From: Akkermansia muciniphila
GTDB taxonomy: Bacteria; Verrucomicrobiota; Verrucomicrobiia; Limisphaerales; UBA9464
Length of the DNA stretch: 37,751 bases
NCBI GenBank assembly: GCA_945900455.1
Contig: CAMDJH010000026.1
Location: 1-37,751 of the forward strand
Reading direction: 5' to 3'
The number at the start of each line of letters is the position of its first letter. Position 1 is the stretch's first letter. This document shows, piece after piece, positions 8,668 through 16,785 of the stretch. The position numbers were made by a program, and so were the translations under genes. The notes below the pieces were generated by a model. It was not told where the DNA came from and ran no database searches. It worked only from the letters and a program-made list of their open reading frames with translations.

Positions 8668-9201
8668 TTGCTTAAGGCTCCCGCCGCCTGTATTCCTCCC
8701 GTCGTGCGTCCCCTCGATTTTCCAGACCGCCATCGGGCTCTCTCTGCGGAAGGTTGGCTCGAACTCGGCAGCTCAGCGGAGGCCGCCCACGAACTTCGCC
8801 ACATTTCGAGGGCCGCGGAGTCGCATCCAGATGTTTTGGAACTTCGCTGGCGCCTGTATGCCGCCAAAGGCGCATGGGATGTTGCTCTCGACGTCGCCCG
8901 CGTCGTCTCGCAAATCGACCCGGGTCGTCCCAGTGGTTGGATCCATCAAAGCTTCAGTCTCCACGAGCTCAAGCGTACGGATGAAGCCCGCGATTTGCTT
9001 CTACCCCTGGCGGATCGATTTCCTAAAGACTCGATCATTCCATTCAACCTCGCCTGCTACTCTTGCCACCTCGGCAACCTCACCGAGGCCCGCGAGTGGC
9101 TTCTCCGCGCTCGTAAGCTCCTGCCAAAATCGGAATTCAAGTCCATGGCGCTCTCGGACGCCGACCTGGCTCCTCTGCACGACTACATCGAGACTCTCTG
9201 A
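8668..9201 (+). CDS. tetratricopeptide-repeat protein
   Basis: A short helical-repeat protein with TPR-like units: AHELRHISRAAESHPDVLEL, WDVALDVARVVSQIDPGRP, TDEARDLLLPLADRFPKD and LTEAREWLLRARKLLPKS. TPRs mediate protein contacts; the partner is unknown. No signal peptide, so it is likely cytoplasmic. The frame opens with TTG at 8668; an in-frame GTG at 8704 (before RPLDFPD) is an equally plausible start. It is divergent from dacB and lies upstream of dnaN. Confidence 0.75.
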   Translation: MLKAPAACIPPVVRPLDFPDRHRALSAEGWLELGSSAEAAHELRHISRAAESHPDVLELRWRLYAAKGAWDVALDVARVVSQIDPGRPSGWIHQSFSLHELKRTDEARDLLLPLADRFPKDSIIPFNLACYSCHLGNLTEAREWLLRARKLLPKSEFKSMALSDADLAPLHDYIETL

Positions 9202-9425
9202 TGGAATTTCCCCTGTCATTTCCTCCGGCGCTCCCCCTGGGAGCTTTTCAGCCGGTGTCTGTGAGTAACCTCCTGAAGCTCGGTTTCCGCCGGTCTTTCA
9301 CAAAGTTCTTCACAGCAATTTTGACCCCGGCAGACCGGTCCCACGCCACCCTCCGCGGTTATTCGCCTTATTCACCACCCTTAATACGGTCTTTTCTTTC
9401 AGAAGGAGACACCAATACTTAGGGC
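9202..9425 (+). other. dnaN upstream region with near-consensus DnaA boxes
   Basis: A 224-base non-coding stretch before dnaN. It holds three same-strand nonamers that each differ by one base from the DnaA box TTATNCACA (W allowed at position 3): TCTTTCACA at 9294-9302, TTCTTCACA at 9306-9314 and TTATTCACC at 9368-9376. AGAAGGAGA at 9401-9409 is a Shine-Dalgarno-like element, placed rather far (about 17 bases) from the dnaN ATG. In many bacteria oriC lies next to dnaN, so this is a candidate origin-associated region, but the box evidence alone is weak. Confidence 0.3.
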
Positions 9426-10535
9426 ATGAAACTTTCGATTGGCAAAGATCAACTGATGCTCGGTCTCCAGGCCGTCCAAAACGTTGTGGGCTCCCGCACT
9501 ACGATGCCGATCCTCAACAACATTCTCCTCAACGCCCGCGATGGCCGCCTCCTCGTAACCGGGACGGATCTAGACATCTCCGTCAGTTGCCCGGTCGCCG
9601 CCCAAGTCAGCACTCCGGGCGCCATCACGCTTCCAGCGCGGAAATTCATTGGGATCGTTCGGGAGCTCGGTTCGCCGGAAATCGAACTCTCCGTTGACGA
9701 GAAACAACAGTGCTCCATTCGCTCGGGCTCTTCCTTTTACAAAATCAACGGGCTTCCGGCCGAGGATTACCCGCCGCTTCCGCAGTTCAAGGAGGTCCGA
9801 AGGATCGTTCTCCAGCAGGACAAGCTTCGAGCCATGCTGAAGAAGACAGCATTTGCTGTCTCGGCGGATGAGTCGCGCTTCGTTCTCAATGGCATCTTCT
9901 TCAGCCTTAAGGACCACAAGGCGACGCTGGTAGCCACCGACGGCCGAAGGCTGGCCCTGACCGACGGCGAAGCGGACATCCCCACGGAATCGCAGGGGGA
10001 TTTCATCGTCCCAACCAAGGCGATCAATGAACTCACCCGGCTGCTCCAGGGATCGGGAAACTTGGAGCTCAATTTCTCAGAAAACCAAGTCGCCTTCACT
10101 CTGAAAGCTGAGAACGGCTTTGACACAGTCATAACCTCAAAACTCGTTGACGGAAGTTACCCAAACTATCGGCAAGTGATACCGGCTGATCCCCAGGAAA
10201 GGGTCGCCCTTCCTCGGGAGGAATTGCTCGCCGCGCTAAAGCGAGCGGAGATCATGACCAGTGACAAGTCCAACTCGGTCAAGCTTGCCTTTGGACGCAA
10301 TCAGCTGACCATAACCGCTAATACGCCGGAAGTTGGAGAAGGCCAGGAAACTCTCGCGATAAACTACAAGGGCAAGGAAATGGCCATAGCCTTCAACCCC
10401 ACCTACCTGATGGATCCACTGAAAGCGGTGGAATGTGAAGAGGTGTACTTCGAACTCATCGACGAATTAAGCCCGGGAGTTCTGAAAATCAACGAGCCTT
10501 TCCTTTACGTAATCATGCCCATGCGGATGACCTGA
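9426..10535 (+). CDS. dnaN: DNA polymerase III subunit beta (sliding clamp)
   Basis: Ring-forming processivity factor of the replicative polymerase. The 369-residue length is standard for three clamp domains. Recognisable blocks are MKLSIGKDQLMLGLQ, PILNNILL, TGTDLDISVSC, FVLNGIFFSL, VATDGRRLALTD and the C-terminal YVIMPMRMT, which carries the nearly invariant MPMR ending that lines the hydrophobic binding pocket. dnaA is not seen next to it in the window; the neighbours are a TPR protein and an exported peptidase-like protein. Confidence 0.98.
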   Translation: MKLSIGKDQLMLGLQAVQNVVGSRTTMPILNNILLNARDGRLLVTGTDLDISVSCPVAAQVSTPGAITLPARKFIGIVRELGSPEIELSVDEKQQCSIRSGSSFYKINGLPAEDYPPLPQFKEVRRIVLQQDKLRAMLKKTAFAVSADESRFVLNGIFFSLKDHKATLVATDGRRLALTDGEADIPTESQGDFIVPTKAINELTRLLQGSGNLELNFSENQVAFTLKAENGFDTVITSKLVDGSYPNYRQVIPADPQERVALPREELLAALKRAEIMTSDKSNSVKLAFGRNQLTITANTPEVGEGQETLAINYKGKEMAIAFNPTYLMDPLKAVECEEVYFELIDELSPGVLKINEPFLYVIMPMRMT

Positions 10536-10630
10536 AAGCGGCGGAGCGGGGTTGAGCGACGACCGGAAAGCGACCGGACCCAGCGCGAATCCGGTTGCTT
10601 GCACGGGGAGGACGGCCTTCTGATGCGGGC

Positions 10631-11719
10631 GTGACGGCAACACGAATTGGGCTCTTCAGCCTGCTGCTTTGGAGCGGGTGGTCCCTTCAGGCAGGCGTTG
10701 ACTACCGAGGAATGGCGCTGCAACGGTGGGAATCGCTGGCGGACTTTACCCTCGAGGGAAAAGAAACGAAAGGGTCTGAGACACAGCTTACACTGCTGTC
10801 GCCATTGATAATTCCGCCGATCGAGTGGAACCAATTGGTTCCATCCTGGAATGTTTCGACCCAGGCGGCCATCAGCGTCGAGGTCCGGGTCTGGGTCAAA
10901 GAGAGGCCCGGTCGATGGTACCACATGGGGAACTGGAGTTTGGATACGAACCGGTTTCCGCGGAGCAGCGTGAGCGGACAACGGGATGGGGAGGGGAGAG
11001 TGGAGACCGACACCCTGGTACTAAAGGAGGCCGCACGTCAATTTCAGCTGCGAGTCGGGTGGGCGGCGGGGGACCGAGTGCAGGATTTCAAACAGTTGGC
11101 GGTCAGTTTGCTGGACACCCGGCTGTCGGCACCACCGTTGGCTCCCAATCGGAAAGCATGGGGACACAACATGACCCTTCCGGCGCGATCGCAGGCGGAT
11201 TATCCGGAGGGAATTCAAAGTTGGTGCAGCCCCGCGGCCTGCTCAATGCTCTTGGGGTGGTGGGCGCGCGAATTAGATCGACCCGAGGTGGATGCCGAAG
11301 TTCCCGAGGTAGCGCGGGGGGTGTTCGACCCTCAGTGGCCGGGGACTGGAAACTGGGCGTTTAATGCGGCCTACCTGGGCTCACGCAAAGGCCTGCGGTC
11401 GATGGTTTGTCGATTGTCCGACGTGCAGGAGCTGGAGTTGCTCATAGAACATGATATTCCGGTAGCCGCCTCCGTTTCGTACGGGATGCTCAAGGGAAAG
11501 CCTGCTCCGGATGCCGCGGACGGACATCTCGTGGTGGTGGTGGGATTCAATCCGGCCGGGGACGTCCTGGTCAATGATCCGGGCGTCAGGCAAAGCAAGG
11601 TAAGGCGGCCGTTTGCACGGCAACACTTCCGCGACGCCTGGGGGAAGTCCAGGAACACCATCTATCTCGTGTGGCCGGAGGATCGCGCTTTGCCACTCAA
11701 TCCGTACGGCCACTGGTGA
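10631..11719 (+). CDS. exported C39-like (papain-fold) peptidase family protein
   Basis: The N-terminus has a signal peptide (TRIGLFSLLLWSGWSLQAG). The first half is an unrecognised beta-rich region; the second half is a peptidase C39-like domain with the candidate catalytic Cys in SWCSPAACSMLLGWW, the His in DGHLVVVVGF and a following Asp in LVNDPGV. It probably acts on a peptide or peptide-linked substrate outside the cytoplasm; the substrate is unknown. GTG at 10631 is chosen because it places the signal peptide at the N-terminus; an in-frame TTG exists at 10595. It follows dnaN by about 95 bases on the same strand. Confidence 0.72.
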   Translation: MTATRIGLFSLLLWSGWSLQAGVDYRGMALQRWESLADFTLEGKETKGSETQLTLLSPLIIPPIEWNQLVPSWNVSTQAAISVEVRVWVKERPGRWYHMGNWSLDTNRFPRSSVSGQRDGEGRVETDTLVLKEAARQFQLRVGWAAGDRVQDFKQLAVSLLDTRLSAPPLAPNRKAWGHNMTLPARSQADYPEGIQSWCSPAACSMLLGWWARELDRPEVDAEVPEVARGVFDPQWPGTGNWAFNAAYLGSRKGLRSMVCRLSDVQELELLIEHDIPVAASVSYGMLKGKPAPDAADGHLVVVVGFNPAGDVLVNDPGVRQSKVRRPFARQHFRDAWGKSRNTIYLVWPEDRALPLNPYGHW

Positions 11720-11834
11720 TAACACCAAGAGCATAGCAATGCATTGCTGTTGGCGAAAACTCGGTCACCGGAAAGAGTTGAGCTCCAAGCTTAAAGTCCG
11801 AGGCGCAATTGACACCCCTCCCAGCCCTCCTTAA

Positions 11835-11885
11835 CGTCATCGGGTAAATACCGGTGACGCCCCGAATTTACTTTCGGGGCTTTTT
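11835..11885 (+). promoter_or_regulatory. tandem hairpins with U-run directly before purA: candidate attenuator
   Basis: Hairpin 1: CGTCATCGG (11835-11843) pairs with CCGGTGACG (11851-11859). Hairpin 2: GCCCCGAA (11859-11866) pairs perfectly with TTCGGGGC (11873-11880) and is followed by TTTTT (11881-11885), a factor-independent terminator. The purA ATG begins at 11892, only 6 bases later. The upstream segment GTCACCGG (11764-11771) is an exact complement of CCGGTGAC (11851-11858), and TCGGG (11840-11844) can pair with CCCGA (11861-11865) in the terminator stem, so alternative folds exist. It could instead simply end the preceding gene, but that gene stops about 140 bases upstream. Confidence 0.6.
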
Positions 11886-11891
11886 ATTGTC

Positions 11892-13169
11892 ATGAATACG
11901 ATTCTGGTTGGAGCCCAGTGGGGCGATGAAGGCAAGGGAAAGATCATTGATGTCCTCACGGAGGATGCGGACATCGTGGTCCGCACCCAGGGAGGCAACA
12001 ATGCGGGCCATACGGTTTTCCTAGGGCCAAAAAAGTACATCCTGCACCTCATCCCGTCGGGAATCCTCAGGCCGGGCAAACAGTGCGTGATAGGAAACGG
12101 GGTGGTACTCGATCCGGTCGGATTAGTAGGGGAGATCGACGGTCTACTGAAACTCGGGATCCGGGTCCGTGGAGGAAAAAGAGGGAATTTGGTGGTGTCG
12201 GAAACAGCGCACGTCGTCTTTCCGTGGCATCGCGAGCTGGATGGATTGAGGGAGCAACGGAAGGGGAGCAAGAAGATCGGGACGACAAAGAGAGGAATTG
12301 GACCGACGTATGGAGACAAGACGGCGCGGGTTGGACTGAGGGTCGTAGATCTGATCCATCCCGAGCGGTTTGAGGTAATGCTACGGGAGCGCCTGAAGGA
12401 GAACAACGCGGTCATCCGGGCGCTGGGAGGAAAGGTGATTTCATACAAGAAAATACGGGAGGAGTACTCCCAAGCGGCGGACCGCCTTCGCCCGTTCGTT
12501 GCCAACACGGTGGTGATGTTGAACGAGGCCACGCAGGCCGGGAGGCGGATTCTCTTCGAGGGTGCCCAGGGGACATTTCTCGACATCGATCACGGCACTT
12601 ATCCCTTCGTGACGTCGTCAAACACCACGTCGGGAGGCGCCTGCACCGGGTCGGGGGTTCCGCCGAATCGCATGGACCGAGTGGTCGGAGTGATGAAAGC
12701 GTACACCACTCGGGTTGGAGAGGGACCGCTGCCGACGGAGAACGCAGAAATATCGGATTTATTGCACGGAATGGGTCGGGAATTTGGCTCCACCACCGGC
12801 AGGGCTCGCCGTTGCGGCTGGTTCGATGCGGTGGCAACCCGGCACGCGACCATGGTGAATGGCATTGATGAACTCGCTATCACCAACATCGACGGGTTGG
12901 ACACCGTCAAGGAAATCAAAGTTTGCACCGGCTATCGGCTGAATAAGCGCATTCTCCAACATGTGCCGGCAGACTGTGAAGCTCTCGCTCGATGTCAGCC
13001 GGTGTACACGACCTTTCCAGGCTGGCTCGAGGCGACCCATGAGATCAAACGGTTCCGCGACCTACCGGAACGATGTCGAAGGTATCTCGACGAGATCTGC
13101 CGACTCACTGGAGCCAAGCTCCGGATTGCCAGTGTTGGACCCGCGCGGGAGCAAACGATGTTTTTGTGA
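11892..13169 (+). CDS. purA: adenylosuccinate synthetase
   Basis: Catalyses the GTP-dependent joining of IMP and aspartate to adenylosuccinate, the first committed step to AMP. The 425-residue product opens with the P-loop-like GAQWGDEGKGKIID and the NNAGHTV block with the catalytic His, and contains KRGIGPTYGDK and the GAQGTFLDIDHGTYPFVTS segment. Length is normal. Its start codon lies just after the terminator-like hairpin, and its stop overlaps the uppS start, so the two are probably translated from one message. purL lies about 15 kb away on the other strand. Confidence 0.97.
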   Translation: MNTILVGAQWGDEGKGKIIDVLTEDADIVVRTQGGNNAGHTVFLGPKKYILHLIPSGILRPGKQCVIGNGVVLDPVGLVGEIDGLLKLGIRVRGGKRGNLVVSETAHVVFPWHRELDGLREQRKGSKKIGTTKRGIGPTYGDKTARVGLRVVDLIHPERFEVMLRERLKENNAVIRALGGKVISYKKIREEYSQAADRLRPFVANTVVMLNEATQAGRRILFEGAQGTFLDIDHGTYPFVTSSNTTSGGACTGSGVPPNRMDRVVGVMKAYTTRVGEGPLPTENAEISDLLHGMGREFGSTTGRARRCGWFDAVATRHATMVNGIDELAITNIDGLDTVKEIKVCTGYRLNKRILQHVPADCEALARCQPVYTTFPGWLEATHEIKRFRDLPERCRRYLDEICRLTGAKLRIASVGPAREQTMFL

Positions 13170-13900
13170 CAACCGCTCTTCAGCTAAGCTCCGAGGCCAA
13201 GGCGGCAATTCCGGCGCATGTGGCGGTGATCATGGATGGGAATGGGCGCTGGGCAAAGAAACGAGGCCTACCCCGGGTCGAGGGACACCGGAAGGGCGTC
13301 GAATCGGTCCGGGCGATCGTACGGTCTGCGGGTGAATGCGGGGTCAAGTACCTGACGTTGTACGCCTTTTCGGTGGAAAATTGGAATCGACCGAAGGATG
13401 AGGTGGATACCCTCATGAAGTACCTCGCCCGATTCCTCAAAAACGAGATCGGAGAGTTGAATCGGAATAATGTGCGCCTGGAGGCAATCGGGCAGATCTG
13501 GAGGCTGCCGGAATTTGTTCAGGAGCAACTGGCGAAGACAAAGACGGCGCTGGCTAGGAACAACGGACTGACGTTAATACTGGCCCTGAGTTATGGAGGC
13601 AGGACGGAGCTGGTGGAAGCCGCCCGGGCGATTGCCGAAGAAGCGAAGGCGGGACGGCTCGACCCGGCGGAAATCAACGAGCGGGTGATGTCGGAGCACT
13701 TGTACACGCGGCATTGGCCGGATCCGGATCTACTGATTCGCACGAGCGGGGAGATGCGAGTCAGCAACTTTCTCCTCTGGCAGATCTCCTATGCGGAACT
13801 GGTGGTGACTCCGACGTTATGGCCGGAATTCCGCAAGGCGGAGCTGGTGGCCGCCCTGGAGGAGTATGCGAGGAGAAACCGACGATTTGGCGGTCTGTAA
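13166..13900 (+). CDS. uppS: undecaprenyl diphosphate synthase (cis-prenyltransferase)
   Basis: Makes the C55 lipid carrier for peptidoglycan and other envelope polymers by adding isopentenyl units to farnesyl diphosphate. Motifs: HVAVIMDGNGRWAKKRG with the catalytic Asp, GHRKGVES, LYAFSVENWNRP, and the C-terminal LLIRTSGEMRVSNFLLWQ. The frame is open far back into purA, but the GTG at 13166 overlaps the purA stop as GTGA and gives a 244-residue protein of normal length, so translational coupling is likely. Confidence 0.95.
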   Translation: MTTALQLSSEAKAAIPAHVAVIMDGNGRWAKKRGLPRVEGHRKGVESVRAIVRSAGECGVKYLTLYAFSVENWNRPKDEVDTLMKYLARFLKNEIGELNRNNVRLEAIGQIWRLPEFVQEQLAKTKTALARNNGLTLILALSYGGRTELVEAARAIAEEAKAGRLDPAEINERVMSEHLYTRHWPDPDLLIRTSGEMRVSNFLLWQISYAELVVTPTLWPEFRKAELVAALEEYARRNRRFGGL

Positions 13901-13975
13901 GTCCCACCCCCCGCCGGCTCGCTTGACTTAGGCAAAGTCCTGCCGAAGATTGCGGATCTCTGATCTACTGAACCG

Positions 13976-15331
13976 ATGAAGACACCCTTGGAACCGTTTG
14001 ATTTCAACCGTCGGGAATTTCTCCGAGGCGGCTCTGTGGCCAGTCTGGCAGCCCTTTTTGGAATGGTTCAAACGGTCGCCCAGGATGCGAAACCCGCTGA
14101 GGCGGAAAAAGCCGTCACCGTCACCAACACCGGGGTGATAGGACTGGGAGCGCGTGGCCGAGAAGCCGTAACCGTGCTCGGCAGTCTCTCCAATGGGCGA
14201 GTGACCGCTTTGTGTGATCATTATCCGTCGGCCTTGAAGCGTGCCGGTACCGCGGCACCCAAGGCAAAGCAGTACAAGGATTACCGGCAACTTCTCGCTG
14301 ACACCGAGGTCGCGGCAGTTGTGATCGCGACGCCCCCGCATCAGCACCGGGAGATTGCGGTGGCCGCCCTGGCAGCAGGCAAGCACGTTTATCTGGAGGT
14401 GCCGCTGGCAGGAACCGTGGAGGATGCCCGAGCCATCGCGCTGGCGGCCCGCGATGCGGGCAAAGTCGTCTTCCAACCAGGACTTCAGGAACGTTCGCAT
14501 CCACAAAGCCATTTCCTCCTGCCGTTCATCCGCTCTGGCGGAGCAGGCCGCACAATCAAGGCGCGGACACAATGGCATCGAAAAACGAGCTGGAGAGCGA
14601 GTTCCCCAAATCCGGATCGGGAGAAGGAGCTCAACTGGAAATTGCATCGCGAAACCTCACCGGGCCTCGTCGGAGAGCTTGGCATTCACCAGATCGACAC
14701 CATCAATTGGTTTCTCGGTCAGAGGCCGAAATCAGTGATGGGCTTCGGATCCATCCAGCATTGGAAGGACGATCGCCAGACTGCGGACACCGTTCAATGC
14801 ATCTACGAGTATTCCGACGACATCCATCTCTCCCAGGAACTGACTCTGACCAACTCCTTCGATTCCGAATACGCGATGATCTACGGTACGGATGCCGCCG
14901 TCATGATGCGCGAGAACAGAGCGTGGATGTTCAAGGAATCGGACGCTCCCCTCCTCGGATGGGAAGTCTATGCCCGCAAGGATAGTTTTTATAAGGATCT
15001 CGGCATAGCCCTGGTCGCGAATGCCACGAAAATCGTCGCCCAGGGCAAGAATCCCATGGAGGAAGCTCCGTATCCCAATCCGCCCCTGTTCTACGCGCTC
15101 GAATCGTTTCTGTTCAACGCCCATGAACTGACCACCGGCACCAAGGATTTCATAGAAAATTTTGGCGCCGATGATCCGAAGGCTCTCGCCAATCATCTGG
15201 CCACACTCAAACTGCTGCCCGCCCCAAAGTGGAAGGATGGATTAGAGGCCACCGTCGTAGCCCTAACCGCCAATGAGGCCGTGGTGAGTGGAAGGAAAAT
15301 AACATTTCAGGACGAATGGTTTCATGTCTAG
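13976..15331 (+). CDS. Tat-exported Gfo/Idh/MocA family protein
   Basis: The N-terminus has a twin-arginine signal, NRREFLRGGSVASLAALFG. After it comes a Rossmann domain (GVIGLGARGRE, about residues 53-63, then VTALCDHYPSALKRAG) and the C-terminal alpha/beta domain with ELGIHQIDTINWFLG. These proteins usually oxidise or reduce sugars with NAD(P). The usual EKP motif, whose Lys helps position the nicotinamide, reads LEVPLAGT here, so the Lys is replaced by Val and activity may differ. Similar exported members are frequent in Verrucomicrobia and Planctomycetes. The substrate cannot be told. The YceI and M15 genes follow on the same strand. Confidence 0.88.
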   Translation: MKTPLEPFDFNRREFLRGGSVASLAALFGMVQTVAQDAKPAEAEKAVTVTNTGVIGLGARGREAVTVLGSLSNGRVTALCDHYPSALKRAGTAAPKAKQYKDYRQLLADTEVAAVVIATPPHQHREIAVAALAAGKHVYLEVPLAGTVEDARAIALAARDAGKVVFQPGLQERSHPQSHFLLPFIRSGGAGRTIKARTQWHRKTSWRASSPNPDREKELNWKLHRETSPGLVGELGIHQIDTINWFLGQRPKSVMGFGSIQHWKDDRQTADTVQCIYEYSDDIHLSQELTLTNSFDSEYAMIYGTDAAVMMRENRAWMFKESDAPLLGWEVYARKDSFYKDLGIALVANATKIVAQGKNPMEEAPYPNPPLFYALESFLFNAHELTTGTKDFIENFGADDPKALANHLATLKLLPAPKWKDGLEATVVALTANEAVVSGRKITFQDEWFHV

Positions 15332-15406
15332 GCCTCGTCTCAGCCGCGGATTTTAAACCCCGGTCCGAATATTGTCACCGCCCCGTCGTCAAACCGTCTC
15401 CGAACA

Positions 15407-16090
15407 ATGAAACCGCCTCGCCTCCTTCTTCCCAATGCGATCGCACCCGCCATCGCTCTCACTCTAACACTCGCCATCGCTCTGGGTTCGGCGGCCTCCT
15501 CGGCGTTCGCTGAAACTCTGACGCGCTACCAGGCAACCCCGGCCAGCAAGGTGACCGTCAATGGAACGTCGACCATTCATGACTGGAAAATGGAGGGCAA
15601 GATCATCGGCGGTCACTTCGAAATCGAGTCGAACTATCCGCTCGAAACATCGGCAGGCAAGCTGCCGGACCTGAAGGTTAAGTCGAGCGCCGAGGTGTCG
15701 ATTCCCGTCCAGTCCATCAAGAGCGGCACGAAACGGATGGATGAAGTGATGCTGGAGGCTATGAAGCAGCCGGAGTTTCCCAAGATTACGTATAAGTTGA
15801 CCGAGCTAAGCCCCAGGACTGGAGAACATAAATCTGGCGATCCACTGGAGTTTGTCAGCAAGGGAGAACTGACTATCGCGGGAGTCACCCGGCCGGTCGA
15901 GATGACGGTGACCGTGGAGAAATTCGATGGCAATAAGCTGAAAGTCGTGGGGTCGACCCCGATCAAAATGACGAATCACGGGATCAAACCGCCCGCCCCG
16001 AACATCGCATTGGGACTCATCAAAGTGGGCGATGAGGTGAAGGTGTCGTTCGAGTGGATAACCGCCCGGAAAATGGATGCCCCTAAATAA
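15407..16090 (+). CDS. YceI family periplasmic protein
   Basis: Lipocalin-like YceI domain protein; members bind polyprenoid or other lipid-like ligands in the periplasm, though physiological roles vary. A long signal peptide (LTLTLAIALGSAASSAFA, cleaved before ETLTRY) precedes the domain. The typical features TSTIHDWKMEG, KSGTKRMDEVMLEAMK with the preceding VSIPVQSI, FPKITYKL, and GELTIAGVTRPVEMTVTV are clear. The length of 227 is normal. It lies 75 bases after the Gfo/Idh/MocA gene. Confidence 0.9.
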   Translation: MKPPRLLLPNAIAPAIALTLTLAIALGSAASSAFAETLTRYQATPASKVTVNGTSTIHDWKMEGKIIGGHFEIESNYPLETSAGKLPDLKVKSSAEVSIPVQSIKSGTKRMDEVMLEAMKQPEFPKITYKLTELSPRTGEHKSGDPLEFVSKGELTIAGVTRPVEMTVTVEKFDGNKLKVVGSTPIKMTNHGIKPPAPNIALGLIKVGDEVKVSFEWITARKMDAPK

Positions 16091-16128
16091 CCCTGGAACG
16101 GGCCGCCGCCACCGGCTTAGTCCTCCTG

Positions 16129-16659
16129 ATGCACACCCTTCTCTTGCTGCCGGCTCTGCGGGCATTGCACGGGGGGCTTGGAATTCCAGCGAGCTATGGA
16201 CAGGAGCGAGGGTTGACGCTGCAGCCGGAGGCGACTGAACTCGTCGGGGTTGGGCTCGACATTATGGGACGTGAACAGAAATTAACGGCGAACACGGCCA
16301 TCGCCTGGGAAATGCTCCGGAAGACGGCTGCCGCGGAGGGGATCGAATTGCAGTTGGTTTCAGGGTTTCGAAGCATCGAAAATCAGACTTCCATAATCCG
16401 CAGGAAGTTGGCGAAGGGCCAGCCCATTCAGGACATTCTCAAGAGCAGCGCGGCGCCGGGGTATAGCGAACATCATACCGGAAGAGCCATCGACGTAACA
16501 ACGCCCGGGAGCGTACCCTTGGAGGAAGTATTTGAGGGGACGACGGCGTATGCGTGGTTACGACGGGAGGCGGAGAATTTCGGATTCCGGATGAGTTACC
16601 CGCGAGACAATCCGCACGGCGTCGTTTTTGAACCCTGGCACTGGCTCCACAGCGGCTGA
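16129..16659 (+). CDS. M15 family D,D-carboxypeptidase (VanY-like)
   Basis: Zinc peptidase that removes terminal D-Ala or cuts peptidoglycan peptides. The family motifs are SGFRSIENQ, SEHHTGRAIDVT with the zinc-binding His and Asp, and EPWHW with the catalytic Glu and third metal ligand His. The N-terminus is hydrophobic (HTLLLLPALRALHGGLG) and may serve as a weak signal peptide. The 176-residue length is short but complete for the domain. It lies 38 bases after the YceI gene. Confidence 0.88.
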   Translation: MHTLLLLPALRALHGGLGIPASYGQERGLTLQPEATELVGVGLDIMGREQKLTANTAIAWEMLRKTAAAEGIELQLVSGFRSIENQTSIIRRKLAKGQPIQDILKSSAAPGYSEHHTGRAIDVTTPGSVPLEEVFEGTTAYAWLRREAENFGFRMSYPRDNPHGVVFEPWHWLHSG

Positions 16660-16785
16660 GGCAAGATAGTCTGACGCAATCTCGCGAAACGCACAGTTCT
16701 CCCGAAATGGTTATTCAACATCGAAATCGCTTTGATGCGAGACGAAAGGATGGAGCCCGACTAGTATGGGGAGTGCCGAAACCAG

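Noticed and set aside
9201..9422. A 73-codon plus-strand frame between the TPR gene and dnaN
   Set aside because: No protein-like composition or family; it covers the dnaN upstream region and overlaps the TPR stop only by chance.
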